Positions 1-5,104 of a DNA stretch of 5,879 bases are shown here, in pieces. A program made the translations under genes and the position numbers. The DNA is taken from the NCBI GenBank assembly GCA_002418295.1, contig DIDU01000024.1, forward strand, positions 11,052 to 16,930, written 5' to 3'. Source of the DNA: Carnobacterium sp. UBA5792. GTDB taxonomy: Bacteria > Bacillota > Bacilli > Lactobacillales > Carnobacteriaceae. How positions within the stretch are numbered: position 1 is the first letter of the stretch; the number at the start of each line of letters is the position of its first letter. Below the pieces are notes generated by a model. It searched no databases, had not been told where the DNA came from, and worked only from the letters and a program-made list of their open reading frames with translations.

Positions 1-36
1 CGTTATCTGAAGAACTATGACCCATCCATAGATTGA
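1..36 (+). CDS. Possible 3' end of an upstream plus-strand gene (partial)
   Basis: Frame 1 from the window edge is open for 11 codons (RYLKNYDPSID) and stops with TGA at 34-36, while the other two plus frames stop within 14 bases. The composition is protein-like, and a gene ending here would converge on the oxidoreductase gene that ends at 65 on the other strand. Eleven codons are too few to identify a family, and an open stretch of this length is common by chance. Confidence 0.15.
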   Translation, partial: RYLKNYDPSID

Positions 37-37
37 A

Positions 38-58
38 AAAGTACCTGTTTTTTACTTT
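38..58 (-). terminator. Weak candidate terminator after the distal Gfo/Idh/MocA gene
   Basis: AAAGTA (38-43) and TACTTT (53-58) can form a 6-bp A/T-rich stem, and on the minus strand this is followed by a short T run. It lies 7 bases past the stop of the minus-strand gene ending at 65, where a terminator would be expected. The stem is weak, so the true end of the transcript may lie beyond the window. Confidence 0.25.
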
Positions 59-64
59 AAAAAT

Positions 65-1042
65 TCAGCCTAATGATATACCAGCAGAATCTAATCCTTT
101 ATCTACAATAGACATAACCATTTCACTGTGATCAAGGTGTTTTGTCATTGTTTCAACGTCAGATTCTCTTATGATTCTTTCAAATTCAGTAAATTCCTCA
201 TACATCCGATGCGTATGAACTTTAAAATCAACGATTTCGCTCTTATTTTGATTGTCTATTATAGTAAACCTATCGATAGTACTTGTAGGTCCTTCAATAA
301 TGATTGCTCCTTCATCACCTTGGATAATGGTTCGTATTGGAGCTGTAGAATCTTTAGCGCCTATGCAGACTACTTTTTTATCCCCATAATCCAGACTTAG
401 GATGCCAGAAGTATCAATTCCCTTTTCAATATTTGCCAAATAACTGACTTTTTGGGGCTTTCCTAAAAGCCCCGTTACAAAATGGATATTATAAATATTA
501 ATATCCATTAAAGCTCCACCACCCATTTTAGGATTGAAAGCTGGTAAAATATCTCCTTTTTTGAAGGCATCATACCTTGATGAATATTTTGAATAATTAC
601 ATTCAATAATTTTAATAGCTCCAATAGTACATATGGCGTCTTTTATTTTTTTATAATTGGTTAAATATTGATTGGTGATAGCTTCTAACAACATGACATA
701 ATTTGCTGAAGCTAATTCTCTTAGTTCTTTCATTTCGGATAAGTTTAAGGTAAAGGGTTTCTCACAAATAACATTTTTTTTATTCAGTATAGCTTGTTTA
801 GCAAAAGAAAAATGCAAATGATTGGGCAAGGCAATATAAACGGTATCAATATTCTGATTGTTTAAACAATCAGAATAATTAGTTAAGACTTGACGAATAT
901 CATATTCATTTTTTAAAAGCTTCATTTTATCCATGCTTCTTTCCGTTCCCACAATTGCCTCTAAATGAATCCCCGGAACATCACGGACCATAGTTAAAAA
1001 ATCATTTACGATCATCCCAGAACCTATAATGGCTAGTTTCAT
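65..1042 (-). CDS. Gfo/Idh/MocA family NAD(P)-dependent oxidoreductase
   Basis: This is a 325-residue cytoplasmic oxidoreductase of the Gfo/Idh/MocA family, whose members use NAD(P)(H) to oxidise or reduce sugars, polyols and related compounds; the length is normal. The N-terminal Rossmann fold starts at once with AIIGSGMI (G7-S-G9). The family signature EKP is at 94-96 (VICEKPFTLN), giving the presumed catalytic Lys95. The C-terminal alpha/beta domain carries GGGALMDINIYNIHF (174-188), matching the GGGxLxDxGxY segment of dihydrodiol-dehydrogenase/glucose-fructose-oxidoreductase-like members, with the usual Gly after Asp-Ile replaced by Asn. The ATG at 1042 is supported by a GGAAAGAAGG ribosome binding site (1049-1058) six bases upstream. 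It follows another family member on the same strand after 54 bp with no terminator, so co-transcription is likely. The gene is visibly more AT-rich than the GAPDH gene in this window. The family call is secure; the substrate cannot be told from sequence. Confidence 0.9.
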   Translation of the reverse strand: MKLAIIGSGMIVNDFLTMVRDVPGIHLEAIVGTERSMDKMKLLKNEYDIRQVLTNYSDCLNNQNIDTVYIALPNHLHFSFAKQAILNKKNVICEKPFTLNLSEMKELRELASANYVMLLEAITNQYLTNYKKIKDAICTIGAIKIIECNYSKYSSRYDAFKKGDILPAFNPKMGGGALMDINIYNIHFVTGLLGKPQKVSYLANIEKGIDTSGILSLDYGDKKVVCIGAKDSTAPIRTIIQGDEGAIIIEGPTSTIDRFTIIDNQNKSEIVDFKVHTHRMYEEFTEFERIIRESDVETMTKHLDHSEMVMSIVDKGLDSAGISLG

Positions 1043-1062
1043 GATAAACCTTCTTTCCTAGT
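1043..1062 (-). promoter_or_regulatory. Ribosome binding site of the distal Gfo/Idh/MocA gene
   Basis: On the minus strand GGAAAGAAGG (1049-1058) precedes the ATG at 1042 by six bases. It fixes this start and allows internal re-initiation within a two-gene transcript. Confidence 0.6.
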
Positions 1063-1096
1063 TGAGCGATTCTTGTTTCTTTAACGATTTGATAAG

Positions 1097-2113
1097 TTAG
1101 TATTTCATATTTTGAATGCCTTCTTCAAGTATCTCTAGTTGACGAATTGTTTCTTCATCTTTCACGGTCTTATCTTTTCCATTGATAATAGATTCATACA
1201 ATCCTTCATAAACACGACTGTAATCCCCAATTTCTGAAATAACTTTTTCTTCATGATAAAGGCCTTCAGCATCTATATAGGTTACAGTACCGTAATGTTC
1301 TGGGGTATCTATCCCAAAATCAGCATGAGTAGGCATATAGAATAATTTTAGGTGTTCTTCTTGTCTATCTTTCTCTTGCTTGATAAACATACCCTTCTTA
1401 CCATATAGAACAAAACTTGGTCGTGGTTTTATTCTGAAGTAACTTGATTTAACAGAAACCTTTATTTTTGAATAGTAAAAGTCCAAGTCAAAATAATCAT
1501 TCATTCGATTAGGACCCAATAACTGTCTTACATCATAATGAATGGAGTCTGGATCTCCAAAATAGGAAAGAACTTGATCAATTGTATGACACCCATGTCC
1601 ATATAAATAGCTTGAAGCTGCTGAAAATTCTGTGCTGTTTTCTGGAACTTCTGGTCTGAAATAATCATAATGCATTTCTACTTCTAGCAATTCACCTATC
1701 AGGCCGCTTTCGATAATTTTTTGAGCAGTCAGAAAATCTGAATCGTAGCGCCTGTTTTGGTAGCATTGAACGAGTAAATTTCTTGATTTTGCCAACTCAA
1801 ATAGTTCTCTTGCTTCTTCTGCAGTTTCGGTAAAAGGTTTTTCAACCAGCGTATTTTTTCCTTTTTCTAGTGATAATTTTGCAAATTCAAAATGTAATGA
1901 ACTTGGAAGGCAAATTGCAACTAATTGAATTTCCGGATCATTCCAAATATCTTCTAAATTCGTTGTATAGTGAACTCCAGGAATTTTATCCCATGAGCTG
2001 TTTTCATGACGAGAATAGATCGTTTTTACTTTAACATTCTCTGTTTTTAATGAAAAAGGTAAATGATAGCGATTCGTACTTTTTCCATTTCCGATGTAAG
2101 CCATTGTTAACAT
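1097..2113 (-). CDS. YhhX-like Gfo/Idh/MocA family oxidoreductase
   Basis: This 338-residue cytoplasmic protein is a Gfo/Idh/MocA oxidoreductase close to E. coli YhhX, judged from memory of that sequence: the N-terminal pattern YIGNGKSTNRYHLPF (6-20), the segment CYQNRRYDSDFLTA (117-130), and VEMHYDYFRPE (145-155) all have direct YhhX counterparts. The Rossmann dinucleotide loop is G8-N9-G10, the EKP signature is at 91-93 (Lys92 presumed catalytic), and the second-domain motif GCHTIDQ (174-180) supplies the His176/Asp179 pair typical of family active sites. The ATG at 2113 sits seven bases after a perfect AGGAGG; a second Met at residue 4 has no better site. It is the first gene of a probable two-gene minus-strand unit with the paralogue 54 bp downstream. 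YhhX itself has no firmly established substrate that I know of, so only an NAD(P)-dependent sugar or polyol type activity is inferred. Confidence 0.92.
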   Translation of the reverse strand: MLTMAYIGNGKSTNRYHLPFSLKTENVKVKTIYSRHENSSWDKIPGVHYTTNLEDIWNDPEIQLVAICLPSSLHFEFAKLSLEKGKNTLVEKPFTETAEEARELFELAKSRNLLVQCYQNRRYDSDFLTAQKIIESGLIGELLEVEMHYDYFRPEVPENSTEFSAASSYLYGHGCHTIDQVLSYFGDPDSIHYDVRQLLGPNRMNDYFDLDFYYSKIKVSVKSSYFRIKPRPSFVLYGKKGMFIKQEKDRQEEHLKLFYMPTHADFGIDTPEHYGTVTYIDAEGLYHEEKVISEIGDYSRVYEGLYESIINGKDKTVKDEETIRQLEILEEGIQNMKY

Positions 2114-2131
2114 AAAAAAACCTCCTAGAAT
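2104..2131 (+). promoter_or_regulatory. Possible plus-strand promoter for a short transcript
   Basis: TTGTTA (2104-2109) and TAGAAT (2126-2131) are spaced 16 bases apart, with 4/6 and 5/6 matches to the sigma-A hexamers. A transcript starting near 2138 would run about 120 nt to the strong terminator at 2221-2262. The match overlaps the ribosome binding site and start of the YhhX-like gene and could be chance in AT-rich DNA. Confidence 0.25.
2114..2126 (-). promoter_or_regulatory. Strong ribosome binding site of the YhhX-like gene
   Basis: On the minus strand AGGAGG (2121-2126) is followed by a run of seven T and then the ATG at 2113. This is a consensus Shine-Dalgarno sequence at ideal distance and selects the first Met over the one at residue 4. 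Confidence 0.8.
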
Positions 2132-2144
2132 ATCTGATAATTAG

Positions 2145-2173
2145 ATTATATATGAAAATGATTGAAATAAACC
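2145..2173 (-). promoter_or_regulatory. Candidate promoter of the Gfo/Idh/MocA gene pair
   Basis: On the minus strand a perfect TATAAT -10 hexamer lies at 2145-2150, about 32 bases before the start codon. The sequence 17 bases upstream of it (GGTTTA, 2168-2173) is a poor -35, so the promoter would be weak or depend on an activator. The TATAAT match is seen; the promoter function is inferred. Confidence 0.45.
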
Positions 2174-2220
2174 GTTACTTATCCATTCAGGTTCCCATGT
2201 TCTTTTTTCTTCCAACTAAT

Positions 2221-2262
2221 AGGTGTATTCTGAACATTATGTTCAGAATATACCTTTTTATT
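2221..2262 (+). terminator. Strong intrinsic terminator with no plus-strand gene upstream
   Basis: AGGTGTATTCTGAAC (2221-2235) pairs with GTTCAGAATATACCT (2241-2255) with a single G-U, around an ATTAT loop, and a T-rich tract follows at 2254-2270. The T tract is only on the plus-strand side; the minus-strand continuation is not T-rich. The nearest upstream annotated gene runs the other way, so this either ends an unannotated short plus transcript, is left over from a lost gene, or insulates the downstream promoter at 2324-2352. The core is also a near-perfect palindrome and could act as an operator. Confidence 0.75.
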
Positions 2263-2323
2263 ATTTTTTTACAGGAATCCTTTTTGAAATACTGTGTAAA
2301 CGATTGAGTAAGAACCAATCTAT

Positions 2324-2352
2324 TTGTTAATTCCGTCCTCTATACCTATAAT
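2324..2352 (+). promoter_or_regulatory. Sigma-A type promoter of the glutathionyl-hydroquinone reductase gene
   Basis: TTGTTA (2324-2329) and a perfect TATAAT (2347-2352) are separated by exactly 17 bases. Transcription would start near 2359, giving a leader of about 50 nt. No clear operator overlaps it. Confidence 0.75.
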
Positions 2353-2396
2353 GAAAATAGAAGACAAATACAAATGATGTAGAAAGTTTAGTGTTT

Positions 2397-2412
2397 TGAG
2401 AGGAGAATAATG
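2397..2412 (+). promoter_or_regulatory. Ribosome binding site deciding between two tandem start codons
   Basis: The purine run GAGAGGAG ends at 2405. It is four bases from ATG 2410 but seven from ATG 2413; the second spacing is the more usual one and yields the conserved MGLLVDG N-terminus. Confidence 0.55.
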
Positions 2413-3372
2413 ATGGGATTATTAGTAGATGGAAAATGGCATGATCAATGGTATGACACAGAAGGGAATGGGGGCCGATTCATACGTCAAGAGTCGCAGT
2501 TTCGCAATTGGATTACACCAGACGGCAGTGCTGGTCCAAGCGGTGAAGGCGGATTTAAAGCTGAACCTGGACGGTATCATTTATACGTAGCGTTAGCCTG
2601 TCCTTGGGCAAACCGTACGCTGATCATGCGCAAATTAAAAGGATTGGAAGACATGATTTCAGTCTCTGTCGTGAATCCTTTAATGGCCGAAAACGGATGG
2701 ACATTTGAACCTGAAGAAGGTGTGATTCCTGACCCGGTGATTGATGCCAACTATCTTTATGAAGTGTATACGCATGTCGAACCTGACTATAGTGGACGTG
2801 TAACAGTACCTGTTTTATATGATTTGAAACAAAATAAAATCGTCAACAATGAATCTTCTGAGATTATGCGAATTTTAAATTCCGCTTTTGATGAAGTTGG
2901 TGCAAAAGCAGGCGATTATTACCCGAAAGAATTACGTACAGAAATTGATGCAATCAACGAGAAAATCTATCCTTCTGTTAACAATGGGGTATATAAGGCA
3001 GGTTTTGCAACGAAACAAGAGGTTTACGAAGAAGAAGTCATCAATCTCTTTGATGCTCTTGACGAATTAGAAGAACGATTAGGCAAGAACCGTTATCTAG
3101 TAGGCAACCAAATCACCGAAGCAGACTGGAGATTATTCACGACCTTAATTCGTTTTGACAGTGTTTATTATGGTCATTTCAAATGCAATATCAAACAAAT
3201 AACGGACTACAAAAATCTCTGGCGCTACACAAGAGAATTATACAATTGGCCAGGAATAGCGGAGACAGTGAACTTTAAGCATATCAAAGAACATTATTAC
3301 CGCAGTCACAAAAACATTAACCCAACAGGCATTGTTCCAGTAGGGCCTGAATTGGATTTTAGTTTGGATTAA
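2410..3372 (+). CDS. yqjG: Glutathionyl-hydroquinone reductase (Xi-class glutathione transferase, YqjG/ECM4 family)
   Basis: The 320-residue product is a soluble glutathionyl-hydroquinone reductase, an enzyme that uses glutathione to reduce glutathionyl-hydroquinones and related conjugates. It aligns by eye along its whole length with E. coli YqjG. The thioredoxin-like N-terminal domain carries the catalytic cysteine in ALACPWANR (Cys64, or Cys63 from the second Met, the YqjG position), the cis-proline loop VTVPVL (131-136) and the glutathione-binding NNESSEI (Glu148-Ser149). The all-helical C-terminal domain contains NNGVYKAGFA and the family-typical end RSHKNINPTGIVPVGP. Two ATGs stand in tandem at 2410 and 2413. 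GGAG (2402-2405) is four bases from the first and seven from the second, and family members start MGxLxDG, so the true start is probably 2413. It has its own promoter, and I see no clear terminator before the GAPDH gene 133 bp downstream. The function call is strong; the natural substrate in this host is unknown. Confidence 0.95.
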   Translation: MMGLLVDGKWHDQWYDTEGNGGRFIRQESQFRNWITPDGSAGPSGEGGFKAEPGRYHLYVALACPWANRTLIMRKLKGLEDMISVSVVNPLMAENGWTFEPEEGVIPDPVIDANYLYEVYTHVEPDYSGRVTVPVLYDLKQNKIVNNESSEIMRILNSAFDEVGAKAGDYYPKELRTEIDAINEKIYPSVNNGVYKAGFATKQEVYEEEVINLFDALDELEERLGKNRYLVGNQITEADWRLFTTLIRFDSVYYGHFKCNIKQITDYKNLWRYTRELYNWPGIAETVNFKHIKEHYYRSHKNINPTGIVPVGPELDFSLD

Positions 3373-3440
3373 ATAAACATTCTCCTAGAAATTGCTATGA
3401 TCCATTTTTTTGATCTGTGGCTGACAGCTAAAACGAATAA

Positions 3441-3481
3441 TTGGAAATTTTATTGTAGAAGCGTTACCATAAAAATAGATT
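3441..3481 (+). promoter_or_regulatory. Weak candidate promoter region of the GAPDH gene with cre-like core
   Basis: Two imperfect promoters overlap here: TTGGAA (3441-3446) with TACCAT (3465-3470) at 18 bases, and TTGTAG (3453-3458) with TAGATT (3476-3481) at 17 bases. Between them, 3456-3469 matches a degenerate lactic acid bacterial catabolite-responsive element at about 11 of 14 positions, with the core AAGCGTTACCA intact. A CcpA site overlapping the promoter of a glycolytic gene would be plausible, but neither the promoter nor the operator is strong on sequence alone. Confidence 0.3.
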
Positions 3482-3491
3482 CAAATAAAGA

Positions 3492-3505
3492 AGGAGGAAA
3501 TATTC
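3492..3505 (+). promoter_or_regulatory. Strong ribosome binding site of the GAPDH gene
   Basis: A perfect AGGAGG (3492-3497) lies eight bases before the ATG at 3506, as expected for a highly translated glycolytic gene. Confidence 0.8.
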
Positions 3506-4519
3506 ATGTCAATAAAAGTAGCTATTAACGGATTTGGCCGGATTGGACGTTTGGCTTTACGCCGTATGTTGGAAAAGGACACAGAGTTAGAGGTTGTTGC
3601 TATAAACGACTTGACGAATAATGACGACTTGGTTTATTTGCTAAAATACGATACGGCACAAGGCCGTTTCCCATATGATGTAGAAGTAGGGAACGATGCA
3701 ATTGTAGTAAATGGAAAAGAAATAAAATCATTTGAAGAAAAAGATGCGAGTCAATTACCATGGGGCGATTTAGGTATCGACATCGTCTTGGAATGTACGG
3801 GCTTTTATACTTCAGCGAAAAAATCACAAGCTCACTTAGATGCAGGTGCAAAACGTGTATTGATATCGGCTCCAGTAAAAGCTGCAGGAGCAGAAGTAGA
3901 CAATACGAAAACCATCGTATATGGTGTAAACCATAATTCACTTGATGCCAATGACAAAATCGTTTCTGCAGCTTCTTGTACGACAAACTGTTTGGCACCG
4001 TTGGCCAATGTATTGAATGAAGAATACGGTATTGACCGTGCCTTGATGTCAACCATCCATGCTTATACTGCTTCTCAAGCGTTACAAGATTCACCAGGTG
4101 GACGTAAAAATCGTGCAGGGGCACAAAATGCAATTCCAGCTTCAACAGGTGCTGCTAAAGCGGTAGGGAAAGTTATTCCTGATCTGCAAGGGAAAATCGA
4201 TGGAACTGCCGTCCGTATTCCAACTATTACAGGATCAATGACAGAATTATATTCAGTTTTAGGTAAAGAAGTAACAGCTGAAGAAGTAAATGCTGCAATG
4301 AAAAAAGCAGCAAGTGATGCGTTTTTATATAATGAAGACGAAATCGTTTCTTCAGACGTTATCGGAGTACCAGCAGGATCCATCTTTGACGCAACACAAA
4401 CAAAAGTAATTGAAGGTGAAAATGGGCAATTAGTCAAAACAGTTGCTTGGTACGATAATGAGTATGGTTTTGTGGCTAACATGGTAGGCACGTTAGAACA
4501 TTTTGCTACTATTCAATAG
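3506..4519 (+). CDS. gap: Type I glyceraldehyde-3-phosphate dehydrogenase (phosphorylating)
   Basis: This 337-residue enzyme converts glyceraldehyde-3-phosphate, phosphate and NAD+ to 1,3-bisphosphoglycerate in glycolysis, normally as a cytosolic tetramer. The NAD-binding loop is INGFGRIGR (7-15). Asp35 in VAIND fits NAD+ rather than NADP+ preference. The active site is ASCTTNC with catalytic Cys158, helped by His185 in TIHAYT; the substrate-phosphate residues STGAAKA (213-219) and Arg237 in AVRIPT are present. The C-terminal WYDNEYG (315-321) keeps the coenzyme-contacting Asn. Length is normal. Unusual points: the S-loop reads [15 protein letters not shown] (194-208) instead of the common RRARAAA form; there is a longer insert after SAP (121-135); and the C-terminus is [12 protein letters not shown] where glycolytic Gram-positive enzymes usually have EMSYTxQLVRTL. 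The gene stands alone with its own terminator and no cggR, pgk or tpi beside it, so it may be a second GAPDH copy. The family call is certain; the physiological direction is inferred. Confidence 0.96.
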   Translation: MSIKVAINGFGRIGRLALRRMLEKDTELEVVAINDLTNNDDLVYLLKYDTAQGRFPYDVEVGNDAIVVNGKEIKSFEEKDASQLPWGDLGIDIVLECTGFYTSAKKSQAHLDAGAKRVLISAPVKAAGAEVDNTKTIVYGVNHNSLDANDKIVSAASCTTNCLAPLANVLNEEYGIDRALMSTIHAYTASQALQDSPGGRKNRAGAQNAIPASTGAAKAVGKVIPDLQGKIDGTAVRIPTITGSMTELYSVLGKEVTAEEVNAAMKKAASDAFLYNEDEIVSSDVIGVPAGSIFDATQTKVIEGENGQLVKTVAWYDNEYGFVANMVGTLEHFATIQ

Positions 4520-4529
4520 AATTTCGGAT

Positions 4530-4561
4530 AAGCGGGAGAGCATAAAACTCCCCGCTTTTTT
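4530..4561 (+). terminator. Intrinsic terminator of the GAPDH gene
   Basis: AAGCGGGAG (4530-4538) pairs with CTCCCCGCTT (4548-4557) with one bulged C, and a run of six T follows at 4556-4561. It begins 11 bases after the GAPDH stop codon, so the gene ends its own transcript. Confidence 0.92.
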
Positions 4562-4662
4562 GCGTATTCTCAAGAGAAGTAATGCAGCGAACAAAAAAGG
4601 AATAACTGATGAGGTTATTATTTCTAACAACCGTAAATGCGTAAGTGTCTTTTTTGGTTAGA

Positions 4663-4688
4663 GGCTCTCAATTTTCAAAATTAGAGTT
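4663..4688. repeat. AT-rich palindrome next to the Fur-like box
   Basis: CTCTcAATTTT (4665-4675) and AAAATTAGAG (4677-4686) are complementary apart from one extra C, extending by G-T pairs to 4663-4688. No T tract follows on either strand, so it is not a terminator. It could be an operator, a mobile-element end beginning GGCTCT, or chance in AT-rich DNA. Confidence 0.4.
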
Positions 4689-4689
4689 A

Positions 4690-4708
4690 GAAAATGATTA
4701 TCAATAAG
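4690..4708. promoter_or_regulatory. Fur-like box without an adjacent gene
   Basis: The 19 bases match the classical Fur box at 15 positions, with GAAAATGATTATCA containing an intact ATGATTATCA core. As a 7-1-7 site (4689-4703) it matches 13 of 15. Fur-family repressors (Fur, PerR, Zur) bind such sites over promoters of metal-responsive genes. No gene or convincing promoter is next to it on either strand, so it may be a relic or a chance match. Confidence 0.35.
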
Positions 4709-4782
4709 GGCTACGAAGGATTTAAATAGAAGAAGATAAATTCTTTTTTTAAGTTTATTTTCACCTTACATTCGTTTTTTAA

Positions 4783-4945
4783 ATAACGATAGATGTGATA
4801 AGTATAAACCATAGAGTATTAGGGTACTCAACCCCTTTTACGTACCTTAAGTCGGTTGAAATTCTATGGATACGACAGGCAATTTAATTTTGCCTGCCCT
4901 AAATGTGAAAAGGTCTATCAATTCAGGCACATAAAATTTTTTTGA
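4783..4945 (+). pseudogene. Possible decayed coding remnant, perhaps from a transposase
   Basis: Two overlapping open stretches have protein-like character but no start. Frame 4783-4887 contains HRVLGYSTPFTYLKS, reminiscent of the LGYxTPxxY tail of integrase-core (DDE) transposases. Frame 4823-4945 contains YGYDRQFNFACPKCEKVYQF, with a CPKC zinc-knuckle-like pair. A frameshift between them would give one broken gene. Both are short, I cannot name a specific insertion sequence, and the same bases also form the pseudoknot-capable element at 4809-4869. Treat as tentative. Confidence 0.2.
4809..4869 (+). ncRNA. Compact pseudoknot-capable element, candidate structured RNA
   Basis: Three sets of complementary segments interlock in 61 bases. 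P1 is 4809-4817 with 4861-4869 (9 bp, one G-U). P2 is 4819-4827 with 4842-4850 (9 bp, one G-U), stacking on P1 across a single base. P3 is TCAACC (4828-4833) in the P2 loop with GGTTGA (4854-4859) in the linker between P2 and P1, a perfect 6-bp pseudoknot. Forty-eight of 61 bases are paired. No known riboswitch or ribozyme consensus is recognised, and no gene follows on the plus strand. It may be a structured RNA, a mobile-element end with hairpins, or coincidence. The strand is a guess. Confidence 0.35.
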
Positions 4946-5010
4946 ATAGGATAATGAGTTTAACTCTTACTGGTTTTTGGCTAAGTCGTTAGGATTCTTT
5001 CATATATAAT

Positions 5011-5060
5011 AAAAAATGACACATTCCTCCTTTTTATGCAGGAGAAATGTGTCATTCTTC
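5011..5060. terminator. Bidirectional terminator between GAPDH and the M24-like gene
   Basis: AATGACACATTCCTCC (5015-5030) pairs with GGAGAAATGTGTCATT (5041-5056) as 15 base pairs with one mismatch and a 10-base loop. On the minus strand it is followed by an uninterrupted T run from the A tract at 5011-5016, making a strong end for the gene stopping at 5105. On the plus strand a looser T-rich stretch (5057-5075) follows, so it can also stop readthrough from the left. Confidence 0.9.
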
Positions 5061-5104
5061 TTTGTTTATTTTTTTAACGAGTAACTTAAAAACGAAATTT
5101 TAAG

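Larger units (their letters stand above)
4520..5104. other. Long intergenic region without an intact gene
   Basis: About 585 bp lie between two convergent genes. They contain the GAPDH terminator, a palindrome, a Fur-like box, a compact pseudoknot-capable element with faint coding remnants, a 7-bp stem (CAGGCAA 4876-4882 with TTGCCTG 4890-4896, no T tract), and a bidirectional terminator. No open frame here has a start codon, ribosome binding site and credible length. The DNA is AT-rich and broken by stops in all frames, fitting a decayed or mobile-element-derived spacer. Confidence 0.7.

Noticed and set aside
20..38. Shared short sequence TCTATGGAT between the minus strand at the window start and the plus strand near 4863, considered as repeat copies.
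   Set aside because: Only about nine bases match and the flanks do not align, so chance is sufficient.
2154..2172. A partial Fur-box-like sequence (GAAAATGATTGAAATAA) between the divergent genes.
   Set aside because: About 13 of 19 matches in very AT-rich DNA, with the right half of the box missing.
2226..2250. LexA/SOS-box reading of the GAAC-GTTC palindrome inside the hairpin.
   Set aside because: The Gram-positive SOS box needs four bases between GAAC and GTTC; here there are five, and the hairpin with T tract explains the palindrome better.
2295..2308. A second cre-like match (TGTAAACGATTGAG) upstream of the glutathionyl-hydroquinone reductase promoter.
   Set aside because: Only the left half fits; the right half has three mismatches and the position upstream of the -35 gives no extra support.
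3600..4491. Three long open frames on the minus strand inside the GAPDH gene.
   Set aside because: They are shadows of a highly conserved plus-strand gene with no ribosome binding sites and no recognisable protein features.
4605..4630. CTGATGAG resembling a hammerhead ribozyme core.
   Set aside because: No GAAA partner strand or supporting stems are found at the required places.
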